Shown: positions 1 to 5,688 of the stretch, piece after piece
Layout of the letters: the number at the start of each line of letters is the position of its first letter
Numbering within the stretch: the stretch's first letter is position 1
Source: a virus
DNA: 64,000 bases
Strand: one strand, 5' to 3'
Virus record (IMG/VR): IMGVR_UViG_3300044591_002232
Span: 185,821 to 249,820 of that record
The notes under the pieces: model-generated
The model's database searches: none
What the model saw: the letters and a program-made list of their open reading frames with translations, nothing else
What the model was told of the DNA's origin: nothing
Made by a program: the position numbers and the translations under genes

Positions 1-2
1 AA

Positions 3-314
3 TTTCATAAAAGAGGCTGGATCGATAATACCCTAAATGAGTACATTATAAAAACCCCAGAACTTCTTGATCAAAGGGTCGAGAGGGATGTTGATAAGGC
101 AATAGAAAATTATGAGAAATTAGAAGAACCTGAACCGGTTAATATGGTCAATGAGACTATTTTAAAAGAAATAGAAACTGGTGATTATACCGAAGAGCAA
201 AAAAAGATTATTAAAGATGCCGTTTTTTATGAAAAAGAGCCTGATGGAAGTACTGCTCAGAGTCTTTTAGGTGGGGAAATTGGCATAAAGGCCCCGTGGG
301 TTCACAAAGATTGA
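3..314 (+). CDS. C-terminal part of an unknown protein (partial)
   Basis: The open frame enters from the left edge and gives 103 residues before a TGA. The product is very acidic and charged, with no motif I recognise; it ends in a short glycine and proline containing tail (GGEIGIKAPWVHKD). There are no internal stops and codon use resembles the neighbours, so it is probably the end of a real gene whose start lies outside the window. A tRNA-Pro gene follows 23 bases later. Function unknown. Confidence 0.6.
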   Translation, partial: FHKRGWIDNTLNEYIIKTPELLDQRVERDVDKAIENYEKLEEPEPVNMVNETILKEIETGDYTEEQKKIIKDAVFYEKEPDGSTAQSLLGGEIGIKAPWVHKD

Positions 315-337
315 AAGGTGTGCTATATAGATTATAA

Positions 338-412
338 CCGGTTATCGCCTAACTTGGTATGGCACCTCCTTTGGGAGGAGGAAAAATTTAAGTTCAAATC
401 TTAATAACCGGA
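338..412 (+). tRNA. trnP(UGG): tRNA-Pro (anticodon UGG)
   Basis: A complete 75-nt cloverleaf is readable. The acceptor stem CCGGTTA (338-344) pairs with TAACCGG (405-411), with discriminator A412. The D stem is GCC/GGC and its loop is AACTTGGTA. The anticodon stem CCTCC/GGAGG encloses loop TTTGGGA, giving anticodon TGG at 372-374 followed by G37. The T stem TTAAG/CTTAA encloses TTCAAAT. A C1-G72 first pair and G37 are typical of bacterial tRNA-Pro. CCA is not encoded. It probably supplements the host tRNA pool during expression of phage genes. The next gene begins 42 nt downstream. Confidence 0.93.
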
Positions 413-454
413 TTGGCCCTAGTGCCAAACACACACAAACACAGGAGAAAACAA

Positions 455-628
455 ATGACACCTTATGAATTACGCTTTCAAATTTTTCAGGAAGCCAGAC
501 TAATTGCTACCGAAGATTTTGCAAATAAAAGAGAAGCTGCCAGGGAAGGCACGTACACTCCATTCCCTACAGTAGAACAGATCGAAGTCCTGGCTGATCA
601 GATCAAGGATTTTGTCGAAGAGAAGTAG
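455..628 (+). CDS. Small conserved cyanophage protein (57 aa), function unknown
   Basis: I chose the ATG at 455 because AGGAG lies about 8 nt upstream; an upstream in-frame start would run into the tRNA-Pro gene. The protein begins MTPYELRFQIFQEA and continues as an acidic, mostly helical chain with a VEQIEVLADQIKDFV helix at the end. From memory, short proteins beginning MTPYELRF are frequent in T4-like cyanophages, but no role is known to me. It stands between the tRNA-Pro gene and the Thg1-like gene. Confidence 0.75.
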   Translation: MTPYELRFQIFQEARLIATEDFANKREAAREGTYTPFPTVEQIEVLADQIKDFVEEK

Positions 629-638
629 ACAATTTTTG

Positions 639-714
639 AACTGTCCATGAAATTGGATTTCCAATCAAATCTGTCTTATACTCATTCAAGTGAGACAAAT
701 TTTTATGGACAGTT
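639..714 (+). promoter_or_regulatory. Long-range hairpin over the start codon of the Thg1-like gene
   Basis: AACTGTCCATGAAA at 639-652 can pair with TTTTATGGACAGTT at 701-714. That is 14 base pairs including one G-U, and a wobble pair plus an A-T pair can extend the outer end. The loop is about 48 nt. The downstream arm contains the probable ATG start (705-707), so a folded transcript would hide the start codon. A role in translational control is inferred; only the complementarity is seen. Confidence 0.5.
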
Positions 715-1463
715 TAGGAGATCTTCTAAAATCCCAAGAACAAATAGAGGCCGGAAGAAAAGCCGATCCCTTTTTGCCTCTTATGGCAAGAATTGATGGT
801 AAATGTTTTAGCAAATTTACCAAAGGACTCAAAAGACCTTTTGATGCGAAATTTGTAGAGTTAATGGTTGAAACCACCAACCATTTGGTAAATGAAAGTG
901 AGTCTCTTTTGGGTTATTGTCAATCAGACGAGATTACTCTGTATTGGTATCTCGATAAGGGAAATTATTCTAATAGGGAATTCTGGTTTTCAGGTAAGTT
1001 CCAAAAGTTAACTTCTGTTCTTGCATCAACCGCGACCTCATTTTTTGTTGCAAATCTTCAAAAATTTCTTCCTGAAAAAGTGGGTCAATATCCGACTTTC
1101 GATGCAAGGGTTTGGTCTGTTCCTGATTTAGAGCATGTTTATAAAAACTTTCTTTGGCGGTTTAAGGATGCCCAAAAGAACTCCGTTTCAATGTATGCAA
1201 GACATTTCTTTTCTCATAAAAATTTACAGAATAAAACTGGAAACGAAATGAAAGAAATGTTAAAAGAAATTGGAAATCCTTGGGAAGATCTACCAGATTT
1301 CTTTAAATCTGGAACCTATATAAAAAGAAAACGGATCTTGCTTGATCCATCCCAATGCTTAGATGTTCCAGAAAAATACAGACCACTTGAGCCTATTATT
1401 AGAACTACTGTTTCTGTCTGGAACCCACCCGAAACAATTTCACCTGAATGGTTTAACTTATGA
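705..1463 (+). CDS. Thg1-like 3'-5' nucleotidyltransferase (tRNA-His guanylyltransferase family)
   Basis: This 252-residue protein matches the Thg1 family: MARIDGKCFSKFTKG near residues 28-42, then GYCQSDEITLYW near 70-81. The expected two-metal carboxylates are present as D31, D75 and E76, matching D29, D76 and E77 of the human enzyme. Thg1 adds G-1 to tRNA-His, whereas bacterial and phage Thg1-like proteins often repair 5' ends of tRNAs by template-directed 3'-5' addition. The length is close to a typical Thg1. I prefer ATG 705 over the GTG at 690; the ATG sits in a predicted hairpin. Neighbouring tRNA genes (Pro at 338, intron-bearing Arg at 3053) fit a tRNA-maintenance role. The next gene overlaps by 4 nt. 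Confidence 0.85.
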   Translation: MDSLGDLLKSQEQIEAGRKADPFLPLMARIDGKCFSKFTKGLKRPFDAKFVELMVETTNHLVNESESLLGYCQSDEITLYWYLDKGNYSNREFWFSGKFQKLTSVLASTATSFFVANLQKFLPEKVGQYPTFDARVWSVPDLEHVYKNFLWRFKDAQKNSVSMYARHFFSHKNLQNKTGNEMKEMLKEIGNPWEDLPDFFKSGTYIKRKRILLDPSQCLDVPEKYRPLEPIIRTTVSVWNPPETISPEWFNL

Positions 1464-1675
1464 AATCAACTGAATTTTGCTATTGGCTACAAGGTTATTT
1501 TGAACTTCGTCGCGGCGAGGCTCAATCTGGTATGTCTCTTACTCATGAGCAGGTAGAGATTATTGAGAGGCATCTTGCCCTGGTTTTTAAACATGAAATT
1601 GACCCGTCTTATGGTCCTCCTTCTCACCAGAATCAGTTAAATCAGATTCATGGCGGCGAACTTATGAGGTGCTGA
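1460..1675 (+). CDS. Conserved cyanophage small protein (71 aa)
   Basis: The start overlaps the previous stop (ATGA), which implies translational coupling. The protein opens with MKSTEFCYWLQGYFELR and has a helix LTHEQVEIIERHLALVF. From memory, a short protein with an FCYWLQG(F/Y)FE start is widespread in T4-like cyanophages and is annotated as hypothetical. There is no catalytic motif, signal peptide or membrane segment. The C-terminal 20 residues are polar and probably disordered. Confidence 0.75.
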   Translation: MKSTEFCYWLQGYFELRRGEAQSGMSLTHEQVEIIERHLALVFKHEIDPSYGPPSHQNQLNQIHGGELMRC

Positions 1676-1677
1676 TT

Positions 1678-1950
1678 ATGAAAGACATTTCTTCAGATAC
1701 TCAGGTGGTGCTGACCGCCCTAACACAAAGCGAATATGGACTTGATCCCGCCGACATCCCAAATGAGGCGGCTCGTATGGCTCACATTGCCGCCACCACC
1801 CTCCGCGCCACCGTGGATCAGCTGGTCCCAGATGAACCAGACCCAGGATTGAGTCAGTTCTGGGACGATGAAGCTGATCGTGAGTGGCAAAACAATCAAC
1901 ATTTTCGCCGCAAATTCCTCGCCCTTGTCAATGAACTAGAGAATATCTAA
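1678..1950 (+). CDS. Unknown acidic protein (90 aa)
   Basis: The ATG at 1678 is preceded by GAGGTG at a workable distance; a GTG nine bases upstream is possible but less likely. The chain is acidic and mostly helical, with a tryptophan-rich stretch (FWDDEADREWQ) in its second half. The frame is more GC-rich than the genes on either side (many GCC and ACC codons), which may point to a separate origin. No family is recognised. Its stop overlaps the next start (TAATG). Confidence 0.6.
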   Translation: MKDISSDTQVVLTALTQSEYGLDPADIPNEAARMAHIAATTLRATVDQLVPDEPDPGLSQFWDDEADREWQNNQHFRRKFLALVNELENI

Positions 1951-2192
1951 TGACCGACGAACAATTGTTTAATCGCTTTAAGACCCTGACTTCTGAAATT
2001 ATGGACACTGCCGCCGTTGTTCAGAATGATTATGATTGGCTGATTCTTAATCGGGCAATTACCTTTGAAGAAGTAAGAGAAGAATATTGGCGGTTTTTAA
2101 AGCGGATCGAGGACCATAAATGCGAGTTAGAGTCTTTATCTACTGACGTTTGTGGGAGACTTTCGGAGGTTATGCAGAATTTTGACACTTAA
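1950..2192 (+). CDS. Unknown helical protein (80 aa)
   Basis: The start codon shares a base with the preceding stop, so the two genes are probably co-translated. The product looks like a small helical bundle: MTDEQLFNRFKTLTSEIMD, then a central aromatic patch (YDWLILNR and EEYWRFLKR), then a C-terminal helix. No cysteine pairs or catalytic motif suggest an enzyme. It belongs to the run of small genes between the Thg1-like gene and the RNA region. Confidence 0.6.
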   Translation: MTDEQLFNRFKTLTSEIMDTAAVVQNDYDWLILNRAITFEEVREEYWRFLKRIEDHKCELESLSTDVCGRLSEVMQNFDT

Positions 2193-2207
2193 TCCCAATT
2201 GTTAATT

Positions 2208-2543
2208 ATGGAATTTACACTTACTGAATCACACATAAAATTACTTAAATCTATGTATGTCGGCTGGAGTCCCTGTGAGTATGGTGCTCCGGAAATTGAT
2301 CCCAAAAGACCCTATGGAAATAGTTCGGTAGAGCATGATATTCATGAAATTTTAACAGGTGAAGAGCCTGATGGTGAATTAGATGATGATCTATCTTATG
2401 AATATTATAAGTTACATAAAGAAACTCAAACTGCTTTAGAAATAGTTTTAAGGACTGGTCAATTTGAACCTGGGGTGTATTCTACCTCGACTCCTTACAA
2501 AAGAGATTGGAAGTTAGTTACTGAATCTGATCCACTTTTTTAA
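2208..2543 (+). CDS. Conserved cyanophage hypothetical protein (111 aa)
   Basis: ATG 2208 was preferred to a TTG nine bases earlier. The sequence has a helical start (TLTESHIKLLKSMYVGW) followed by C-E-Y-G-A-P-E-I-D and KRPYGNSSV. From memory, proteins with a KRPYGNS stretch recur in T4-like cyanophage genomes as hypotheticals. The middle is very acidic. Nothing indicates an enzyme or membrane protein. It is the last gene before the RNA-rich gap, and a sigma70-type promoter starts 15 bases after its stop. Confidence 0.65.
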   Translation: MEFTLTESHIKLLKSMYVGWSPCEYGAPEIDPKRPYGNSSVEHDIHEILTGEEPDGELDDDLSYEYYKLHKETQTALEIVLRTGQFEPGVYSTSTPYKRDWKLVTESDPLF

Positions 2544-2557
2544 CTGGCACAATCCTC

Positions 2558-2586
2558 TTGACAAATCAGAGAACATGTGGGATACT
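2558..2586 (+). promoter_or_regulatory. Sigma70-type promoter for the structured RNA and tRNA-Arg region
   Basis: TTGACA (2558-2563) is followed after exactly 17 nt by GATACT (2581-2586), a perfect -35 and a 4/6 -10 element. No reading frame of useful length starts for about 900 nt downstream, so the transcript would be a non-coding RNA that may continue into the split tRNA-Arg. Confidence 0.6.
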
Positions 2587-2589
2587 TAA

Positions 2590-3010
2590 AAGGTGGAAGT
2601 CGTTAGGCACATAGCCTAAAAAGACGCCATTTTAGATGGGGCAGCAATTTAATTACTTGCAATGTAAAAAAATCATCTAGTTTTAGTCGTGGTTGAGGGG
2701 CCACATTCAAAATTTTGGAGAAATCCGGTGTTTTGATTAAATCCTAAGTTTTCTTAGGTCGGGGGACTGATCACCCCTGATCCTCTTATTATGGGTTCTG
2801 GGTGGAATTCCCAGTGGTTCCGAAAGGGACTGTCCTCTGTAGGTGCGATACCTACATCCTCCTTTATGGGGGATAAGAACAGCTATTGGAGACCCATACT
2901 AAATAAAACTGATAGCGATCAGTCCTCTGGCGGGCTCTTATGAAGTCCGATCACGGCTGGTCCATCAAAAATAACCCCTTAGACCTAAGTAAAATCTAGG
3001 AATTTTTAGG
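2590..3010 (+). ncRNA. Candidate large structured non-coding RNA
   Basis: This stretch has no protein gene but is unusually rich in clean hairpins. They are TTAGGC/GCCTAA (2603-2619), GTGG/CCAC (2689-2704), CCTAAG/CTTAGG with a TTTT loop (2743-2758), GGGG/CCCC (2762-2777), CTGGG/CCCAG (about 2798-2814), GTTCC with GAAA tetraloop and GGGAC (2817-2830), GTAGG/CCTAC (2839-2855), ATCCTCC/GGGGGAT (2856-2874) and CTGAT/ATCAG (2909-2922). ATGGGTT (2791-2797) pairs with GACCCAT (2891-2897), closing four of these hairpins into one multibranch domain. A promoter lies just upstream and a tRNA just downstream. Large phage RNAs of the GOLLD class sit beside tRNAs in freshwater phage DNA, so that is one candidate; I cannot confirm it by eye. 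Confidence 0.55.
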
Positions 3011-3052
3011 AATTACTGGTTTTTATTGGTTTTTATGTTTTGGGGTTTTTAT

Positions 3053-3345
3053 GTCTCGTTAGTTCAGTGGATTAGAACAATTGCCTTAAGTTAAACGGAG
3101 CTTCATAGAAGAAATTTTATGAATGTAACTTCTCAAATTCGGGGAAACCTAAGTTCTTTATGAATATGGCAATCCCGAGCCAAGCAAGAGAAATCTTGAA
3201 GGTGTAGAGGCCAGACGGGAAGCATCTAAGTCTTTATGGATATGATGGAGGGATGGTCCAGACCACAAACAATTGGAAGATTGGCAGGGAAATCTGTAGT
3301 GGTACGCTAAGCAATAAGTCGCAAGTTCGAGCCTTGCACGAGACG
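3053..3345 (+). tRNA. trnR(UCU): tRNA-Arg (anticodon UCU) interrupted by a group I intron
   Basis: The exons are 3053-3087 and 3307-3345. Joined, they give a 74-nt cloverleaf. The acceptor stem is GTCTCGT/ACGAGAC with discriminator G3345. The D arm is GTTC-AGTGGATTA-GAAC. The anticodon stem ATTGC/GCAAT encloses loop CTTCTAA (anticodon TCT), and the variable loop is AAGTC. The T arm is GCAAG-TTCGAGC-CTTGC. The 219-nt insert falls between positions 34 and 35. CCA is not encoded. Splicing is required before the tRNA can work. Exon ends follow the group I rule: U before the intron, G as its last base. Confidence 0.9.
3088..3306 (+). ncRNA. Group I self-splicing intron (IC3-like) in tRNA-Arg
   Basis: The core elements are readable in order. 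A P-like segment TTCGGGGAAACCT lies at 3138-3150, and a Q-like segment GGCAATCCCGAGCCAAGC at 3168-3185. An R-like segment GGTGTAGAGGCCAGACGGGA lies at 3201-3220, and an S-like segment ends in GGTCC at 3255-3259. P7 can form from AGGCCA (3208-3213) and TGGTCC (3254-3259). P1 pairs exon CTT with GAG, and P2 pairs TTCATA with TATGAA. The layout and sequence resemble the cyanobacterial tRNA-Leu(UAA) intron as I remember it, which also lies between positions 34 and 35. There is no open reading frame, so no homing endonuclease is encoded inside. Confidence 0.9.
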
Positions 3346-3423
3346 CTAAATGTTTAGTGTATAATTAATTTTTATTATCTACTAAATACTTTTACCTTAG
3401 TTGATTCGCATTCTATAAGGTAG

Positions 3424-3453
3424 AAAGGGACTCTTCTTGAGTCCTTTTCTTTT
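3424..3453 (+). terminator. Rho-independent terminator after tRNA-Arg
   Basis: AAAGGGACTC (3424-3433), loop TTCTT, GAGTCCTTTT (3439-3448), then CTTTT. The stem is about ten pairs and is followed by a T-rich run. It would end transcripts of the RNA and tRNA region. Confidence 0.8.
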
Positions 3454-3460
3454 ATAAATA
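3453..3460 (+). promoter_or_regulatory. T4-type late promoter (TATAAATA)
   Basis: TATAAATA lies 33 nt upstream of the 31-codon reading frame at 3494 and just after the terminator. The motif matches the gp55/gp33-dependent late promoter of T4-like phages. Confidence 0.6.
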
Positions 3461-3493
3461 GTATTGCGAATCAACTAAAGGAGTATAAATTTT

Positions 3494-3589
3494 ATGGAAA
3501 AGGAGTATCTCGAATCTCTCGTAGAGCAGGGGGCAGCACCCCTCGCCCTCTTCTCCATAAAAATCTATGGAAATTTTATGGGAGATTAG
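3494..3589 (+). CDS. Very small protein (31 aa)
   Basis: A 31-codon frame starts at an ATG with AAAGGAG 10-15 nt upstream and a late promoter 33 nt upstream. The product begins MEKEYLESLVEQGAAPLALF, an amphipathic helix followed by a short hydrophobic end. Part of its DNA (GGGGGCAGCACCC) is repeated at 3681-3693 outside any gene, so the frame might instead reflect a structured DNA or RNA element. Function unknown. Confidence 0.4.
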   Translation: MEKEYLESLVEQGAAPLALFSIKIYGNFMGD

Positions 3590-3725
3590 TTTATCAGTAA
3601 AACCGCCAGCTTAGGAGTTTGAAAGTTCAATACAATTGTATTTGAGGAGCATTACCTCTTAACTTCATAACTGGCAGAATCGGGGGCAGCACCCGGATTT
3701 CCCACTACAATAAATACCACATAAA
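3590..3725 (+). other. Intergenic stretch with hairpins
   Basis: No gene is seen here. CCAG (near 3609) and CTGG (near 3671) can close a three-way structure containing an ATACAATTGTAT palindrome and a GAGG/CCTC hairpin. A GGGGGCAGCACCC element follows and then the late promoter motif AATAAATA at 3709-3716. It does not fold as a tRNA. Confidence 0.4.
3709..3716 (+). promoter_or_regulatory. T4-type late promoter (AATAAATA)
   Basis: AATAAATA lies just upstream of the reading frames starting at 3726 and 3820, with nothing else that could serve them. Confidence 0.5.
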
Positions 3726-3911
3726 ATGATAATTACCCTATGTTTTCTTCCCATAGCAATAATATTCATAATTACCAAAATTTCGCTACTTCTTTCATCC
3801 AGCGCCTCTGAGATCCATCATGTCCGAGAAGAATCCACAAAACCCCACAAATACCTGGAATCATCATATGAAGACGTTGACAAGGCGAAAGAAGCAGTTA
3901 GAGACCGCTGA
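3726..3911 (+). CDS. Possible small membrane protein (61 aa)
   Basis: The frame opens with a strongly hydrophobic segment (residues 1-25, rich in Ile and Leu), then a serine stretch and a charged tail. That would suit a membrane anchor or signal peptide. No Shine-Dalgarno site is obvious, and its 3' third overlaps another frame (3820-4038) that looks at least as good. A late promoter lies 10 nt upstream. I rate it as possible only. Confidence 0.3.
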   Translation: MIITLCFLPIAIIFIITKISLLLSSSASEIHHVREESTKPHKYLESSYEDVDKAKEAVRDR

Positions 3912-4038
3912 GACGCTCTCACAGGCTATTTCCGACTGGTATTTGGAGAATGGTCTGCCAGAACCTGACTGGAAAATTCAAAAAGATCCTGAATGGTGGA
4001 CTTCCTACCTGGCCAGTTTAAAAACTGACCACTCATAA
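3820..4038 (+). CDS. Unknown basic protein (72 aa)
   Basis: The chain begins [13 protein letters not shown], has a basic helix ([16 protein letters not shown]) and then an aromatic, acidic part ([18 protein letters not shown] and [10 protein letters not shown]). The alternating charge and tryptophans look like a folded small protein rather than a chance frame. No motif is recognised. It lies directly upstream of the pentapeptide-repeat gene, with 50 nt between them. Confidence 0.5.
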   Translation: MSEKNPQNPTNTWNHHMKTLTRRKKQLETAETLSQAISDWYLENGLPEPDWKIQKDPEWWTSYLASLKTDHS

Positions 4039-4088
4039 GACCCAGAGAACAAAAGTCTGATATACTTAGTGAGTTCAAAAACAACATT

Positions 4089-4700
4089 ATGAAAAAAACC
4101 ATCAACGGAAAAGAGTACACTATTGAACCGGGCGCCGATCTTCGGGGCGCCAATCTTGTGTGCGCCCATCTTGTGGGCGCCAATCTTCGGGCCGCCATTC
4201 TTCGGGGCGCCAATCTTGTGGGCGCCAATCTTTGGGGTGCCAATCTTGTGGATGTCGATCTTGTGGGCGCCAATCTTGTGGGCGTCATTCTTGAGGGCGC
4301 CGATCTTCAGTACGCCGATCTTCGGGGCGCCAATCTTGAGGGCGCCAATCTTTGGGGTGCCAATATTGAAAATGCAAAACTTCCTGATTTCCAACTCCCT
4401 CCAGAAAAAGGTTCCTTTATTGCCTATAAAAAAGTTGATACTGGAGTTATTGAAATTTTAATTCCTGAAGACGCAAAAAGAACCTCTTCTCTTGTTTCTC
4501 GCAAGTGTCGGGCTTCTCATGTTAGGGTTCTTGAAGGCTCTGGATTTTCCCCGACACATACTGAAAAGAAATTAGAATATAAAGAAGGAGAAGTTGTTTA
4601 TGCCGATGCCTTTAATGACGACATTAGGGTTGATTGTACTTCAGGAATTCATTTCTTTATGACAAAAAAAGAAGCCGAGGAGTGGGGTTCTAACATCTAA
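4089..4700 (+). CDS. Pentapeptide-repeat protein with phage-type C-terminal domain
   Basis: Residues 15-95 are about 16 consecutive pentapeptide repeats of the A(D/N)LxG type, which fold as a right-handed quadrilateral beta-helix. The C-terminal half (about 105-203) begins [13 protein letters not shown] and ends [14 protein letters not shown]. This resembles a domain often attached to phage pentapeptide proteins (DUF5758-like, from memory). The repeats are nearly identical at DNA level with a 15-bp period, so the array is young or kept uniform. The cellular role is not known. The next small frame overlaps its stop codon. Confidence 0.85.
   Translation: MKKTINGKEYTIEPGADLRGANLVCAHLVGANLRAAILRGANLVGANLWGANLVDVDLVGANLVGVILEGADLQYADLRGANLEGANLWGANIENAKLPDFQLPPEKGSFIAYKKVDTGVIEILIPEDAKRTSSLVSRKCRASHVRVLEGSGFSPTHTEKKLEYKEGEVVYADAFNDDIRVDCTSGIHFFMTKKEAEEWGSNI
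4133..4372 (+). repeat. 15-bp tandem repeat array inside the pentapeptide gene
   Basis: The unit is close to GGCGCCAATCTTGTG, repeated about 16 times with one to three changes per copy. The period equals five codons and encodes the pentapeptides. Because the repeats lack stops in several frames, long antisense frames appear over it; these are not genes. Confidence 0.9.
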
Positions 4701-4823
4701 TGGAAACCCCACACTACAACATTCCCGAACGCTACATTATTTCCGATTTTCATTATGATGATCAGGTATTGGACCACCGATGAATACAAAAAAACAATCA
4801 AAGACGCTTTGAATCAAGCATGA
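4700..4823 (+). pseudogene. Tiny gene apparently broken by a frameshift
   Basis: Frame one gives [20 protein letters not shown] and stops at 4783. Frame two, shifted by one base, continues with WTTDEYKKTIKDALNQA and stops at 4823, overlapping the next start in ATGA fashion. Read together with one frameshift near 4760-4770 they would make one protein of about 40 residues that ends exactly where a coupled gene should end. The alternatives are two separate mini-frames, or no gene. A base-calling error is as likely as a real mutation. Confidence 0.4.
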
Positions 4824-5032
4824 CACTCACTTCAAAATTTAAAAAAGACATCAATACTCTTCGCCAGGCAGCAAATTGTGAGCTTCATCTTGGCATTAAA
4901 AATCCAAAGCTATATAAGAAGGTAAAGCGATTCTATGAGCAACAAGGAATCGTCTTTTCCGGAGAACCGGAGGATGATTATGAGATGCTTATTGATTACC
5001 TATACGAAGATCTTGAACTACAAACAGTATGA
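4820..5032 (+). CDS. Unknown protein (70 aa)
   Basis: The start overlaps the previous stop by ATGA, and the stop overlaps the next start in the same way. It is a basic N-terminal helix (MTLTSKFKKDINTLRQAA), then a KLYKKVKRFYEQQG segment, then an acidic tail. No known family is recognised. Its coupling to the methyltransferase gene suggests shared expression with the start of the glycan cassette. Confidence 0.6.
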   Translation: MTLTSKFKKDINTLRQAANCELHLGIKNPKLYKKVKRFYEQQGIVFSGEPEDDYEMLIDYLYEDLELQTV

Positions 5033-5688
5033 TTGAAAATTTTTCTTGGTTTGAAAACAAAAAAGACAATTTTAGGGAATATGTTTTAGGACTTCCTGAT
5101 TCAGAAGTAGAAGAAATTCTTGGAGCGATTCCCTCAGCCTGGAATTACCCACCAAAAAGTCATCGAGAATTTGCCGAATGGTTAATTAAAACTCTAAAAC
5201 CAAAAGTTACAGTAGAACTTGGCGTAGATTATGGGTATTCATCTTTCTTAATGGCTCTTTGTCAAAATAATCCGGTTTATGGAATTGATTGTTTTGATAT
5301 TTCAAAACATGGAATCCGAATTGATGATGATTATCAATTTGTTCTTGCTGTCAAAGAAAAGTTAAAAATTGATAATCTCACGATTATTAAAGATTATTTT
5401 GATAATGTGGCAAAAAGCTGGGATGAGCCAATTGATCTTTTGCACATTGATGGTCTTCATGATTATGATAACTGCAAGAATGATTTTGAAACGTGGTTTA
5501 CTCTTATGTCTAAAAAAGGAGTTGTCATAATGCACGACACAATTTCAGCACCAGATGGTGTTGGGAGATTCTTTAATGAACTAGACCATCCAAAAATCAA
5601 CTTTAAAAATTCTTTCGGTCTAGGTGTTGTTGCAAAAAGTCAGACCCTGATTGATAAAATTCAAAATCAGTTTCATGATTGGGTTTAA
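5029..5688 (+). CDS. SAM-dependent methyltransferase (Methyltransf_24-like)
   Basis: A 219-residue class I methyltransferase. The SAM-binding motif is VELGVDYGYSS (about residues 63-73), followed by a GIDCFD acidic strand end. A catalytic-site strand DLLHIDGLHDY lies near 141-151, and VVIMHDT near 165-171. These are hallmarks of the family-24 methyltransferases often found among cyanobacterial and phage sugar genes. It heads the glycan cassette, so the acceptor is probably a sugar or glycoconjugate; that is inference. The downstream fucosyltransferase-like gene overlaps its 3' end by 14 nt. Confidence 0.85.
   Translation: MIENFSWFENKKDNFREYVLGLPDSEVEEILGAIPSAWNYPPKSHREFAEWLIKTLKPKVTVELGVDYGYSSFLMALCQNNPVYGIDCFDISKHGIRIDDDYQFVLAVKEKLKIDNLTIIKDYFDNVAKSWDEPIDLLHIDGLHDYDNCKNDFETWFTLMSKKGVVIMHDTISAPDGVGRFFNELDHPKINFKNSFGLGVVAKSQTLIDKIQNQFHDWV

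Larger units (their letters stand above)
3397..3478 (+). repeat. 14-bp perfect inverted repeat bracketing a terminator and late promoter
   Basis: TTAGTTGATTCGCA (3397-3410) is the exact reverse complement of TGCGAATCAACTAA (3465-3478). The 54 bases between them hold a rho-independent terminator and a TATAAATA late promoter. It could be a protein-binding operator or an RNA stem; the sequence alone does not decide. Confidence 0.7.

Noticed and set aside
686-880. Minus-strand frame over the Thg1-like gene
   Set aside because: It lies entirely opposite a well-supported gene and has no ribosome site.
2791-2900. Possible tRNA-like T-arms (GTAGG/CCTAC and CTGGG/CCCAG) in the structured RNA
   Set aside because: The loops lack the TTCRA consensus and no acceptor stem can be closed around them.
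3590-3700. Possible further tRNA
   Set aside because: The outer stem and two hairpins do not give a T-loop or an anticodon arm of correct size.
3926-4394. Two long minus-strand and one extra plus-strand open frames over the pentapeptide gene
   Set aside because: They arise because the 15-bp repeat lacks stops in several frames; their products are simple repeats and the real protein is the plus-strand one at 4089.
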